Shown: positions 39,528 through 48,487 of the stretch, in pieces
Layout of the letters: the number at the start of each line of letters is the position of its first letter
How positions within the stretch are numbered: position 1 is the first letter of the stretch
Origin: Sphingobacterium litopenaei
Lineage (GTDB): Bacteria; Bacteroidota; Bacteroidia; Sphingobacteriales; Sphingobacteriaceae
NCBI RefSeq assembly: GCF_014692495.1
Contig: NZ_JACOIJ010000017.1
Coordinates: 1-64,000 of the forward strand
Reading direction: 5' to 3'
Length of the DNA: 64,000 nucleotides
Made by a program: the position numbers and the translations under genes
Notes under the pieces: model-generated
What the model saw: the letters and a program-made list of their open reading frames with translations, nothing else
Databases searched by the model: none
What the model was told of the DNA's origin: nothing

Positions 39528-40553
39528 CTATTTAGTTAATTTTTTTTGACTTGATTCCTGGAAGATAAGGTCAGATTCCAAAAATAACACTTCCTGTATA
39601 TCAGCCTCTCGGTTACCGCGCATGATCTCAAAAAGATATTCAGTGGCTTTTTTCCCCATTTCATAAGCGGGTTGTTTTACCACACTCAAAGCGGGACTCA
39701 GCATATCTGCGATTTCAAGACAGGAGAAGCAGATCAATTTTATTTGATCAGGGATATGTATGCCTAAGGTTTTTGTCACACGCAGGGTACTAATTGCCAA
39801 CCGTTCCACGGAAGCAAATATGGCATCTGGCGATTGCTCTTTTATTAATTGCTCAATATCTCGATAGTTGATTTCGGCATCATTCGAAGTGTCAAGAGTC
39901 AGCTGTTCATCAAACTTAATGCCTCCATCAGACAGCGCTTTAGCGTAACCATCCATACGGATTTTACCGATAGAGACATTCTTATTGATAGCCAGGTAAG
40001 CTATTTTTTTACATCCATTCTCAATCAGGTGCGACGTGGCCAGGTAACTGGACTCAAAGTCATTACCAGTTACACAAATGGTATTGATATCTTCATAATA
40101 CCTGTCAAAAAAAACCAAAGGAAGATTGTGTTTCTTTAACAGTTTGAGGTATTGATGGCTCTTGCCCTCTCCCGACCCCGACATGATCACGCCGTCCACC
40201 CGGCCATTGACCAATGTGCGGATTATTGCAGCCTCTTTGTCAGCACTATGATCCGTGACATACACCAATACATGAAAATCATTATTCCTGGCTATAAGTT
40301 CAATTCCCTTAATAGCCTGGGAAAAAAACTTATTGCCAAATTCCGGAATGATAATCGCAATAGTAGAGCTCTTACTTCCTCTTAAATTACTGGCATACAG
40401 ATTTGGGGAGAATCCCAATTCTTCGGCTTTTTTTAATATCCGCTCTTTGGTAGCGGCATTAATATCATTATTGCCCCTGAACGCACGTGACACAGTAGAT
40501 TTTGATAACCCCAACGCTGCTGCCAACTCGATGATAGTGATGCTGTTTGCCAT
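39528..40553 (-). CDS. LacI-family transcriptional regulator
   Basis: Sugar-responsive regulator of 341 residues: N-terminal helix-turn-helix (ITIIELAAALGLSKSTVSRAF) with hinge, then a periplasmic-binding-protein-like sensor (IAIIIPEFGNKFFSQAIKGIE ... VKQPAYEMGKKATEYLFE). The start at 40553 is chosen because the promoter at 40571-40601 would lie inside any longer form. It replaces the SusR-type sensor of Bacteroides and, by position, should control the operon downstream. Confidence 0.9.
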   Translation of the reverse strand: MANSITIIELAAALGLSKSTVSRAFRGNNDINAATKERILKKAEELGFSPNLYASNLRGSKSSTIAIIIPEFGNKFFSQAIKGIELIARNNDFHVLVYVTDHSADKEAAIIRTLVNGRVDGVIMSGSGEGKSHQYLKLLKKHNLPLVFFDRYYEDINTICVTGNDFESSYLATSHLIENGCKKIAYLAINKNVSIGKIRMDGYAKALSDGGIKFDEQLTLDTSNDAEINYRDIEQLIKEQSPDAIFASVERLAISTLRVTKTLGIHIPDQIKLICFSCLEIADMLSPALSVVKQPAYEMGKKATEYLFEIMRGNREADIQEVLFLESDLIFQESSQKKLTK

Positions 40554-40570
40554 TTTTATGATAAATCTTA

Positions 40571-40601
40571 CAAAGATACTATTTCGGAGGACGATCCACA
40601 A
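40571..40601 (-). promoter_or_regulatory. Promoter of the lacI-type gene
   Basis: On the minus strand TTG (40601-40599), 20 bases, TATCTTTG (40578-40571). The leader to the ATG at 40553 would be about 10 bases. Confidence 0.65.
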
Positions 40602-40674
40602 CCGTTGCATATTATAATTTTGAATTTCCTATGAATTAACCGTTTAAGTCTCAGCGTACTTTACGAAAAACTAA

Positions 40675-41564
40675 CCTCATCCCCAAAAGCTGGAGTATTT
40701 AAAAAGTAAAGAATTCGGGATCGAATTACTAATCTTGAAGCGCAGATCGCTTTTACGATCAAGCAGGCCGAGACAGGCCCCCGAGTGGAGGAAGTCTAGA
40801 TCAAGCGTTATCTCTTGAACTTTATTGCGTAATCTCTGTGGAATCTTTTGAAGGATCGGGATAATGTTCTCTGATTTTGTCCCGTTCAGTATGGCTACAA
40901 TGGTCTCTTTTTTGCCCCGTGCTTCTTTATTGGTGACCACGGTATAGAGCTCGCCATGGGATAGGCAGGTCTCGTCAATAGAAAGATGGCCGCTGACATT
41001 CTGTGGGAAGATCAATCCATCTCGCGCATTTTCGCGATGCTCCCAATCCTGGAAATCGCTCAGTTTATTGCGGTAGTATCTCCTTAGTTTACTGGCTGAT
41101 ATCCCATAGAATGAACTGATAGTCTGGATGCTATGAGCCTGGTTGTCCGCTGATACCTTTTAAAAAAGCTGCGAAATCCTGTGTGATGCGCGTCCCTTTG
41201 GCTACTAACTCCCAATTTCTGTAAACTACTTTGTCCGTATCTTGGCTGAGCCATCTGCGGCGCTTGACATGAAGATAGACCTGCATGCCACGGATAGGAA
41301 AATCTTGAAGGGTAACGGGTTCGAAAAATCCCTTGGAAATCAACTTCTGGCCTTGATATTCTTCAGGTGTATTATTGAGTTCCTCCAGAAAGATATCTAG
41401 TCTTTTTTCTTCTTTGGAATAGTGGGTCATCTCAAAATAATCGGAAACTCCTTCGGGGATAATTAAGGGCATTAAAGTGTTGAAAGATTCGTGCATCTGT
41501 ATAAATATCAAAGCACAAATATCTAATTATTTTTTATCCCCTCCACAACTTTTGTACATGATCC
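40675..41564 (-). mobile_element. ISAon1-type (ISL3 family) IS, internal deletion derivative
   Basis: The ends are visible: right-hand sequence with GGATCATGTACAAAAG (read on the minus strand) near 41564, and a matching inverted end CCTCATCCCCAAAAGC at 40675. The left half is nearly identical to the copy at 44.9 kb. The second reading frame departs from it near 40800, so most of the catalytic part is gone. Confidence 0.75.
40677..41511 (-). pseudogene. Remnant ISAon1-type transposase (orfA plus truncated orfB)
   Basis: orfA (41511-41131, 126 residues, HESFNTLMPLIIPEGVSDYF) is complete. orfB is in the -1 frame and keeps SGHLSIDETCLSHGELYTVV, the first acidic motif of the ISL3-type DDE domain, then runs after ITLDLD into about 40 unrelated residues. 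The second catalytic Asp and the Glu are missing, so it cannot transpose itself. Confidence 0.8.
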
Positions 41565-41878
41565 AACTATACCCAATTGGTGACAAGGAGAAAACTTTTT
41601 TTTGGATTATTTCAAAAACAACTCAAAAAAACAAAATCAAGTAGGTGTTTGACAAGGATAAATAGTGCTACTAAAGGTAAAAATCACCGAAAAATCGCAG
41701 ATCTGGGTCAAATAGATTATAGTATCAAGGCAGCAGTACTAACTAGAAATGGTAATTCCCAGTGCCTCTTGGACTGACAATTACCATTTTATAAAGTTCA
41801 TGTTTAACATCTCAACCTTCAACCCTTATAACATTAAAGGTTACAAGCCAGAAGATATTGATAATTAGGCATTTTTAA
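41512..41878. other. Gap with IS end and a long hairpin
   Basis: Contains the IS terminus to 41564. The rest has no convincing gene. A 43-base hairpin lies at 41747-41789: AAATGGTAATT pairs with AATTACCATTT, and inside it CAGT with ACTG. A 22-codon open frame from 41800 is not supported. Confidence 0.5.
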
Positions 41879-42775
41879 TTACTTTAAGAAATCTTCTACT
41901 TTATATTTTGGATTAGGATACTTATAAAATCCTTCACCTGTTGCAACGCCTAATTTACCTTGATCTATAAACTCCGATTTTAATTTTTCTACAATTTCAA
42001 CCTTTACAGGATCTTTAGTCGCGTCTGCGGCCATTTTGTTAATATTATAAGCAGTAGTAATACCTACTACATCCAATATTCCAAAGGGACCAAGCGGCGC
42101 TCCTGTAGCTACCATCCAAGTCTTATCGATCGTTTCAATATCCGCAATATCTCTTATCCACAAATCCATACCAGCACTTAAAAGCGGTACTAAGAGGGAA
42201 TTTACAATATAACCGGGCTGTTCCTTGTGCAAAGGCAAGGCCACCATGCCTATCTGTTTAGCAAATAGCAGCAAACTTTCAAATACCTCATCAGATGTAC
42301 CTGCGTGCTTCATCACTTCACCGGTATTATGTTTCCATATTTCATTCGCAAAATGAAGTGCAACAAATTTTTCCGGACGCCCCGTATACTCGGCAAACTG
42401 GCTAGGCAACATAGTCGATGAATTTGTTGCAAATACCGTTTTAGCGGGTGCCAATTTTGCCAATTTCTGATAGAAATCAATCTTAATTTCCGGATTTTCA
42501 GGAACAGCTTCAATAACTAAATCGGCATCTTTTACAGCCTCTCCCAAATCCGAACTATAGGATAATCTTGCTTTGGTAGCTGCCAATTGTTCATCTGTAG
42601 CACCTAAGTCTCTTTTAAAAGCAGCACTTAAAATAGCAAACTTTGCTTTTGCCTTTTCTAAAACTTCATCATTAATATCGTAAACAGTTACATTAAAGTT
42701 ATGAAAAGCCGTTTGAAAAGCGATTTGATAGCCTAATACACCGCTTCCCGCTATTATTACATTTTTAAACTCCAT
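41879..42775 (-). CDS. 3-hydroxyacyl-CoA dehydrogenase family protein
   Basis: NAD-dependent dehydrogenase of 298 residues: Rossmann motif IIAGSGVLGYQIAFQTA, catalytic-type region VFATNSSTMLPS and ALHFANEIWKHNTGEV, and a C-terminal helical domain (GYIVNSLLVPLLSAGMDLW). Such short stand-alone forms oxidise 3-hydroxyacyl-CoA or related hydroxy acids. No thiolase or acyl-CoA gene is adjacent. It follows the DUF1304 gene by 10 bases. Confidence 0.88.
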   Translation of the reverse strand: MEFKNVIIAGSGVLGYQIAFQTAFHNFNVTVYDINDEVLEKAKAKFAILSAAFKRDLGATDEQLAATKARLSYSSDLGEAVKDADLVIEAVPENPEIKIDFYQKLAKLAPAKTVFATNSSTMLPSQFAEYTGRPEKFVALHFANEIWKHNTGEVMKHAGTSDEVFESLLLFAKQIGMVALPLHKEQPGYIVNSLLVPLLSAGMDLWIRDIADIETIDKTWMVATGAPLGPFGILDVVGITTAYNINKMAADATKDPVKVEIVEKLKSEFIDQGKLGVATGEGFYKYPNPKYKVEDFLK

Positions 42776-42785
42776 ACTTTTTGTT

Positions 42786-43160
42786 TTAAGAATTATAAGA
42801 AATCAATACACAAATCAGCGCAAGTATTGCGGGCAGCCCTTGTTTTAAAAGGATACTTTTAGAAGAGGTTATACCTCCATAAAGTGCTGCAACAATCACG
42901 CATCCCAGAAAGAATACACGGATATTAAAACTCCATTCTGGGTTTTCGATAAAAAAAGACCATATCAGCCCCGCCGCTAAAAAGCCATTGTACAAACCTT
43001 GATTAGCCGCTAAGCCTTTGGTTGCCTTAAACAGTTCTTCCGGTAAAGCACCTCTAAAAGTCTTTTTGCCAACCGTTTCCCAAGCGAACATCTCCATCCA
43101 AAGGATATACAAATGTTCAAGAGCTACAATTCCCGTTAATATTAAGCTTAAAGTTTCCAT
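42786..43160 (-). CDS. DUF1304 family membrane protein
   Basis: Small membrane protein of 124 residues with four predicted helices, the N-terminal HLYILWMEMFAW and the conserved NQGLYNGFLAAGL of DUF1304. Function unknown. It appears cotranscribed with the dehydrogenase downstream. Confidence 0.85.
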   Translation of the reverse strand: METLSLILTGIVALEHLYILWMEMFAWETVGKKTFRGALPEELFKATKGLAANQGLYNGFLAAGLIWSFFIENPEWSFNIRVFFLGCVIVAALYGGITSSKSILLKQGLPAILALICVLISYNS

Positions 43161-43245
43161 ATTTTAAATCTCCATAACTTCTAACATGCTTTCCTAACCT
43201 AAGAAACAATATAAACGGACAACTTGTTTTACAATATAAAAAAAA

Positions 43246-43830
43246 CTATCTGTTCATGATGTAGACCACATAGATCAGCATCCCAAGATTATCTCTAAGC
43301 TTTTTTGCGGCTCTTTTCAAATGCGTATTTACGGTATTTTCAGAGATATTCAGTTGCTCGGCGATCTCCTTAGCACTGAGATACTGTTCAAAGCGAAGTA
43401 GATATACCTCTTTCATCTTTTGCGGCATAGCATCGATCTCTTGCCGGATCATCTGGGCAATGTCTTTTTCGCGAATCAGATAGTCGGTCTCCGTGCTATC
43501 AATATCAATATAATGATCTCCCTGTTCAATATATTTACGGATTACGGACTGGTGTCTAAAGATATCAAAGATCTTATTGAGTACTGATTTGTAAAGAAAG
43601 CTAGAAACCGAGGAATTGATGGCAAAACGGGCCCTATTGTTAAGGAGCCAAGCAAATACCTCCTGCACAACATCCTTAGCCTCTTCTTTGTTGTGGAGCT
43701 TATTGTAGGCGAATAAATAAAGCAGCTTATTGTACCTATCGTAGACTTCTTTGAATGCACGATCATCTGCTGACCGTACAAGATCAGCCAACTCTATATC
43801 ACTATATGATGTGTAATCGGTCATTGGCAA
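43246..43830 (-). CDS. ECF sigma factor, Bacteroidota FecI-like type
   Basis: A 194-residue sigma-70 family factor: region 2 (YDRYNKLLYLFAYNKLHNKEEAKDVVQEVF) and region 4 (YLSAKEIAEQLNISENTVNTHLKRA). Such factors normally sit with a FecR anti-sigma gene and a SusC/SusD pair. Here neither is present, so the system seems incomplete or borrows partners elsewhere. It lies in the tail of island A. Confidence 0.9.
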   Translation of the reverse strand: MPMTDYTSYSDIELADLVRSADDRAFKEVYDRYNKLLYLFAYNKLHNKEEAKDVVQEVFAWLLNNRARFAINSSVSSFLYKSVLNKIFDIFRHQSVIRKYIEQGDHYIDIDSTETDYLIREKDIAQMIRQEIDAMPQKMKEVYLLRFEQYLSAKEIAEQLNISENTVNTHLKRAAKKLRDNLGMLIYVVYIMNR

Positions 43831-43885
43831 AAAAAATGGACCGCAAGTTAGCTAAAAAATAGTGATATTATCTTAATTAAAAAAC

Positions 43886-44419
43886 TCAGCCCCCCATTAA
43901 GCCTATGTTTACATTAGCCGAAGCGACCAAGGTTTGCTGCTGCTTAACACTTGCTTTAGCGTTGTCGTAGGCGGTTTTTGCTTTTTGGTACTGGAAATCA
44001 GCAACAACTTTTTTGTCACTTAATACTTTATATTTTTCCAATTCCAATTCTGCTGTCGCTAACTGTGAGTTAGCCATATCTAATGAAGCTAAAGCGTTAT
44101 TTTTCTGTTCAGCATAAACGCTAGCATTGATGCGAAACAAAGGTTGTCCTGCTTGTACATACGCACCCTCATCCACATATATTTTGTCGATATAACCGCT
44201 TATTTGAGGACGCAGGTCGATATTGGTTTTACCTTGTAGACTTGCCGGAAAAGACTGTTCAATAACAGCATCAGTTAGTTGAAGCGTCAACACTTCTGCA
44301 TCCACAGCTTGCGGAGTCTCTTGGTTATTTTGCTCTTTCCAATTACAGCTTTGCAAAGCCAGCACAGCGGCAAAGAACAAAACCATTACATTGTTTTTTT
44401 TACTTATCAGACGTATCAT
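43886..44419 (-). pseudogene. RND efflux adaptor, 3'-truncated
   Basis: Membrane-fusion lipoprotein (lipobox AALALQSCNWK) of AcrA/MexA type. Only 177 residues remain: the barrel-sandwich half (IDLRPQISGYIDKIYVDEGAYVQAGQPLF) and one coiled-coil arm, ending ASANVNIGLMGG. The family is usually about 370-400 residues, so the second half is missing, as are the pump and outer-membrane genes. It is probably the stump of an efflux operon cut at the island edge. Confidence 0.8.
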
Positions 44420-44690
44420 CGATTCTTTCTTTAAAATCATTATTGGTAACAAAAGTAAATCTGTTACGCACTTGCATTTATGTAAAAGAAACTGAAGTGG
44501 GGAAAATCGTGAGCTAAGTTTTTTTAATTCTATATTTGAATTCGTAGTATGTCATTTAAATGCTACGAAACCAACTGCATAAATTATATACGGGTACAAC
44601 AAAGTAGTTACCTTTACGTGCAGACTTGCGATTCGGTGAAACACTTAAAATTTGTTTGTTATTTATAAAAAAAGCCTATATTAGATTTAT

Positions 44691-44813
44691 AGCAATTGCG
44701 GCTAAAACGTATGTCAAACCAGTGAGCGATTCGGTGAGTAGAGAAATAGATGGATTTTAAAACACTGATAAAGAGACTAATGATCTAAAGGTGTTATTCC
44801 CCTACGGGCTACA
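44691..44813 (+). repeat. Right-end repeat of island A
   Basis: About 123 bases related to 55004-55126. The first 50 bases differ at only a few positions (AGCAATTGC, CGTATGTCAAACCAGTGAG shared), the middle is more diverged, and the last 18 are the tRNA core. The shared arm sequence suggests integrase arm-binding sites. Confidence 0.8.
44796..44813 (+). repeat. Attachment site between islands A and B
   Basis: Exact copy of the last 18 bases ATTCCCCTACGGGCTACA of the tRNA-Glu region. The base before the core differs from the tRNA, so the crossover lay within or after these 18 bases. Confidence 0.9.
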
Positions 44814-44837
44814 CATCTTGAAGTCAAAACATACAAA

Positions 44838-44869
44838 AGCCTGCAAATTAAACGTTTGCAGGCTTTTTG
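44838..44869 (+). terminator. Terminator at the left end of island B
   Basis: AGCCTGCAAA/TTTGCAGGCT with T5. It is near-identical to the one after tRNA-Glu at 20732-20760, and the flanking AAGTCAAAACATA is also shared. Confidence 0.85.
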
Positions 44870-44964
44870 TTTTTTACAGCATCTTGATTCATTCAATTAT
44901 TCGCATAAAAAGGGTCATGTACAAAAGTTGTGGAGGGGATAAAAAATAATTAGATATTTGTGTT

Positions 44965-45345
44965 TTGATATTTATACAGATGCACGAATCTTTCAACGCG
45001 TTAATGCCCTTAATTATTCCCGAAGGAGTTTCCGATTATTTTGAGATGACCCACTATTCCAAAGAAGAAAAAAGACTGGATATCTTTCTGGAGGAACTCA
45101 ATAATACACCTGAAGAATATCAAGGCCAGAAGTTGATTTCCAAGGGGTTTTTCGAACCCGTTACCCTTCAAGATTTTCCTATCCATGGCATGCAGGTCTA
45201 TCGTCATGTTAAGCGCCGCAGGTGGCTCAACCAGGATACCGATAAAGTAGTCTACAGAAATTGGGAACTAGTAGCCAAAGGGACGCGCATCACACAGGAT
45301 TTCGCAGCTTTTTTAAAAGGTATCAGCGGACAACCAGGCTCATAG
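44965..45345 (+). CDS. ISAon1-type transposase N-terminal protein (orfA)
   Basis: 126 residues, HESFNALMPLIIPEGVSDYFEM, the N-terminal domain of this IS group. Five residues differ from the copy at 41.1-41.5 kb. Near its end T TTA AAA at 45312-45318 is a standard -1 slippery heptamer, in the correct frame; slipping joins it to orfB. Confidence 0.85.
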   Translation: MIFIQMHESFNALMPLIIPEGVSDYFEMTHYSKEEKRLDIFLEELNNTPEEYQGQKLISKGFFEPVTLQDFPIHGMQVYRHVKRRRWLNQDTDKVVYRNWELVAKGTRITQDFAAFLKGISGQPGS

Positions 45346-45830
45346 CATTCAGACCATCAGTTCATTCTATGGGATATCAGCCAGTAAACTAAGGAGATAC
45401 TACCGCAATAAACTGAGCGATTTCCAGGATTGGGAGCATCGCGAAAATGCGCGAGATGGATTGATCTTCCCACAGAATGTCAGCGGCCATCTTTCTATTG
45501 ACGAGACCTGCCTATCCCATGGCGAGCTCTATACCGTGGTCACCAATAAAGAAGCACGGGGCAAAAAAGAGACCATTGTAGCCATACTGAACGGGACAAA
45601 ATCAGAGAACATTATCCCGATCCTTCAAAAGATCCCACAGAGATTACGAAATAAAGTTCAGGAGATAACGCTTGATTTAGCCGGTAATATGGGATTGATA
45701 GCCAAAAGATGCTTTCCCAATGCTGTTCAGGTAATAGACCGTTTCCATGTTCAGCAACTTGCTACCGAAGCGCCTCAGGAAATAAGGATAAAGCACCGCT
45801 GGCAGGCCATTGACGATGAAAATCAGGCAA
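45315..45830 (+). pseudogene. ISAon1-type transposase orfB, truncated
   Basis: The -1 frame entered at the slippery site reads DNQAHSIQTISSFYGIS, then SGHLSIDETCLSHGELY (first Asp of the DDE domain) and LDLAGNMGLIAKRCFPNA ... IDRFHVQQLA (second Asp region). After ENQAIE the frame passes without a break into fic sequence, so the last third with the catalytic Glu is missing. Confidence 0.8.
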
Positions 45831-46695
45831 TTGAGGGCTCCAAACTAACGGATGAAGAAGTCGATATTCTTCTTAAGAACATGGACATCTCAAAACTTCA
45901 AGAGCGGGATGAGCAAGAAGTCGTCGGATATTATGAGGCCCTGGACGTTATTGATGAAAATTTTGAAGAAATTCCGGTGACTGAAAACGGTTTAAAAAAC
46001 CTGCATAATGTTCTTTTGAAATATAGTGAAAAGATAGATGGCATAGGGGAAACTATAAGCAGCACTCCAATGCTGTCGAAGCGAATATGCCTGACGGAAC
46101 AACACAGATAATATTTCAAACCACCGCGCCGGGATTTCCCACAGAAGACGCGATGCGTGAATTAATAACATGGCATGATGCCGACAAGGATACACATCCT
46201 TTGGTTAAATGTGCGCTTTTTTGCTATGATTTCGTATCCATCCATCCCTTTCAGGATGGAAACGGGAGGTTAAGCCGCTTGCTTGCTACGCTGCTTTTAC
46301 GCAAATATGGGTATAAATGGATACGATATGTAAGTTTTGAACACGAAATCGAGAGTCAAAAAAATGAGTATTACAGGGTTTTAAGGACTTGCCAATCCCA
46401 AAGGCCGGGAGAGGATATCACGCCGTGGGTCATGTTTTTTCTGACGAGTTTGAAGAATGTTCAGGAGTCGTTGATGCTGAAGATCGAAACCCATGGAGTA
46501 CAACAGGCCATCTCACAAAGGGAAAGACATTTGTTAACCATAATTGAGGCAAATCCGGGTATAAAAACCAGCGACATGGCGAAAAAACTTGGTGTTTCAA
46601 GTGCAACAGTGAAAAGGATGTTGGACAGTCTTTTGTCGGCAAAACTGATAGAAAGACACGGAATCGGCCCCGGGTCTTATTATACACTGTTATAG
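45830..46695 (+). pseudogene. Fic-family protein, 5'-truncated and frameshifted
   Basis: Fic proteins transfer AMP from ATP to target side chains. The remnant begins at IEGSKLTDEEVDILLKNMDIS in the transposase frame, runs to KYSEK, and then continues one frame over: RWHRGNYKQHSNAVEAN and PDGTTQ, the catalytic motif HPFQDGNGR, and a C-terminal winged helix (TSDMAKKLGVSSATVKRML). The shift lies in the A-run at 46029-46032; one more A would restore the frame. The N-terminal domain is gone. A free-standing ATG at 46087 could still express the Fic core (202 residues). Confidence 0.85.
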
Positions 46696-46943
46696 TCATC
46701 GGCTCACCATTGGTTCTTACTGGCTCATATCGGCTCATTTCAGACACCGTGTTTCTAAATCTGCACAAACCAAGGCATTCTCACCGCTTAGGCCACCGAA
46801 CGCAAGGCGAGGGAATTGGGTCAAGGGCGCCGGAGGGCAAAGGCCTGCGGGCAGCGGCGTTTATATACCCTTGACCTTTCCCACGCCGAGGGTAATTTTG
46901 GCCGGGCGGTGCAAAGGCCGGATATCCTGAACCATCCGTAAAC
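46696..46943. other. Gap with an inverted repeat
   Basis: No gene seen. GGTCAAGGG at 46819-46827 and CCCTTGACC at 46868-46876 form a 9-bp inverted repeat, and the composition switches to G+C-rich from about 46790. GGCTCA occurs three times at 46700-46740. It marks the edge of the mobilisation module. Confidence 0.5.
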
Positions 46944-47929
46944 TCACCTCCTGATACCCCGTGACTGCGCTTTCTTTTTCCGTTTGCGCCGCTTTTCCTC
47001 CTCCTCGATGGGGCTTTGCTGCTCACCCGCTCCCTCCACCGGAGCCATCAGCAATCCCAATAGGTCGGCAGCCATGCTGCCCGTGGTGGTCAGCATTTCG
47101 CCCACGCTTTCGAACATGCCTTGGGCAACATCATGTGCCAGTTCCATCGCCAACGGCTTACCCTGCGGATGCCGCTCGGTTAATTCCGTGAGCGTGTGCA
47201 TCTGCGCTTTTTGTTGTGCCGTGCCGTTCTTCATCGTGTTGGCATATTGCAGGCTGTCTTTCAGGTTACGCTCAAAATCGAACAGTTCATCGAACAGCGT
47301 TTCGCCGGACTGCTTGAACGCCGTGCGGTCGAATTGCCCCAGCTTCCGCGAATGGGCTTTGTTTTTGCCGCGTGACGTGTTCTGCGGGCTTAGCTTGATT
47401 TTATTGGTGATGTCCTTGCGGCTCACGATAATCTGGACGTGCATCTGCCGCCCCTCCTTGCGTTCCCCTTTTCTCTTTTGCCCGCTTTTCACCTCCCTGT
47501 CGTTGTGGCCGTAATAGCGGTGGTTTTCCAGCTTGCCGAACCAAAGCAAATCGCTGTGGCTGTCGATGCCGGGGCGTTTGAAGTTACGGGCATATTCGTC
47601 CATTACCCTCGTGGCAAATTCCTTTAGCTTTTCCCTTGCCCCGTCTCGCCGTATTTGGACACGAGGTGCGCCAGTTCCTTGTGGCTGGGGCTGACGTTAA
47701 TGAGGAAGAACTTGCTGTCGTCCCTGCCCAGCTTGGCCACGTTGCGGTCGATGCCCGTCCGCACCTCGTGGGGTTTGATGTCGTTGGTCGTCCCGTTGAA
47801 CCAACGCTCCGGCTTATTTTCCATCCCGTTTTCGGGCTTCATCCGGTTTTCCTTTTCGAGGTAATGCACCAGCGCACCGCTGCTGCCCTTGTTGTCGCCC
47901 GTTTCCGACTTGGTGATGTTGATGTACAT
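46944..47929 (-). pseudogene. Relaxase/mobilisation protein (DUF5712-like), frameshifted
   Basis: The N-terminal piece (47929-47624; ITKSETGDNKGSSGALVHYLEKENR) and C-terminal piece (from 47603; DEYARNFKRPGID, HVQIIVSRKD with the relaxase-type His) belong to one protein of about 320 residues. The break is at the C-run 47639-47642: with one more base the frame would read YGETGAREKLKEFATRVMDEYAR without a stop. It would nick oriT and start transfer. A sequencing error is possible. The gene overlaps nothing and follows the BfmA-like gene by three bases. Confidence 0.75.
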
Positions 47930-47932
47930 ACG

Positions 47933-48487
47933 TTACAGATTATCCAGTGATTGCCTTGCATGCTTGGCCAGTTCCTCCTTTTTGGCCGCCGATACAGGCC
48001 AGCCGAGGGTTTCCCTTTGGGTAATGTAGTAATCCAGTACCTGCCGGAACCTGGACTTCAATGTTTCCCTTTCCCGCATGTTGCCAAGTATCTTTTTCAG
48101 TGTACCGTCCACCAGTTTCAGGTAGCCGATGGTTTCCCTGCCCATGATGGTTGCCTCCGACCGCCCTTTGCCGATGTTCTTCAAAAGCGGGCTTTGCATC
48201 TTGGCGATGGCCATCAGTTCCTCCATTGCCGAATACATCGGCACCAGCATATCACCCTCCTGTTTGCGGATGAACGAGAGGATGCGGCTGATACCGCTTG
48301 ACAGTTCCTTTTTCAGCACCTCGTCGTTCAGGTCGGCGGGGTCTTTCTTGCTTTTGTAGAAATAATCCACCATCTGCATGACCACTTCCCGCTTGGTGCG
48401 GACAAGTTTCCGCGCAAGCAGGGTGAGCCGTTCGTCCACCGCCTCGGGGAAACGGACGGATTTCGTGTTCTCGTCAATCCTGACCAT
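47933..48487 (-). CDS. BfmA/BtgA-like mobilisation protein
   Basis: A 184-residue protein with an N-terminal ribbon-helix-helix-like segment (KSVRFPEAVDERLTLLARKLVRTKREVVMQMVDYF) and a long helical remainder. It resembles the BfmA/BtgA accessory proteins of Bacteroides mobilisable elements, which bind oriT with the relaxase. It is directly upstream of the relaxase gene. Confidence 0.75.
   Translation of the reverse strand: MVRIDENTKSVRFPEAVDERLTLLARKLVRTKREVVMQMVDYFYKSKKDPADLNDEVLKKELSSGISRILSFIRKQEGDMLVPMYSAMEELMAIAKMQSPLLKNIGKGRSEATIMGRETIGYLKLVDGTLKKILGNMRERETLKSRFRQVLDYYITQRETLGWPVSAAKKEELAKHARQSLDNL

Larger units (their letters stand above)
44453..44911. other. Gap holding the island junction
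   Basis: No gene supported. It includes TATATTTG at 44531-44538 (a possible -7 box), a CATTTAAATG palindrome at 44553-44562, GCGATTCGGTGA at 44628-44639 and again at 44726-44737, the right-end repeat, the att core, and a terminator. Confidence 0.6.
44912..45830 (+). mobile_element. ISAon1-type (ISL3 family) IS, 3'-truncated
   Basis: Starts at GGGTCATGTACAAAAG at 44912 and stays nearly identical to the other copy through orfA and the start of orfB. It stops inside orfB at about 45830, where fic sequence takes over. No right end is present, so it cannot move by itself. Confidence 0.8.

Noticed and set aside
40667-41572. Target duplication around the deleted IS
   Set aside because: The flanking octamers (AAAACTAA and AACTATAC) do not match, so no duplication can be claimed.
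41800-41868. A 22-codon open frame starting FNISTFNPYN
   Set aside because: It is too short, has no recognisable relatives and no ribosome binding or promoter signal.
40675-45830. The two inverted ISAon1-type copies as arms of a composite transposon
   Set aside because: The island att site lies between them, the copies have diverged, and each has lost part of its transposase or one end, so they do not define one mobile unit.
46700-46740. Triple GGCTCA in the gap after fic as an iteron set
   Set aside because: Only three short, unevenly spaced copies; too little for an origin claim.
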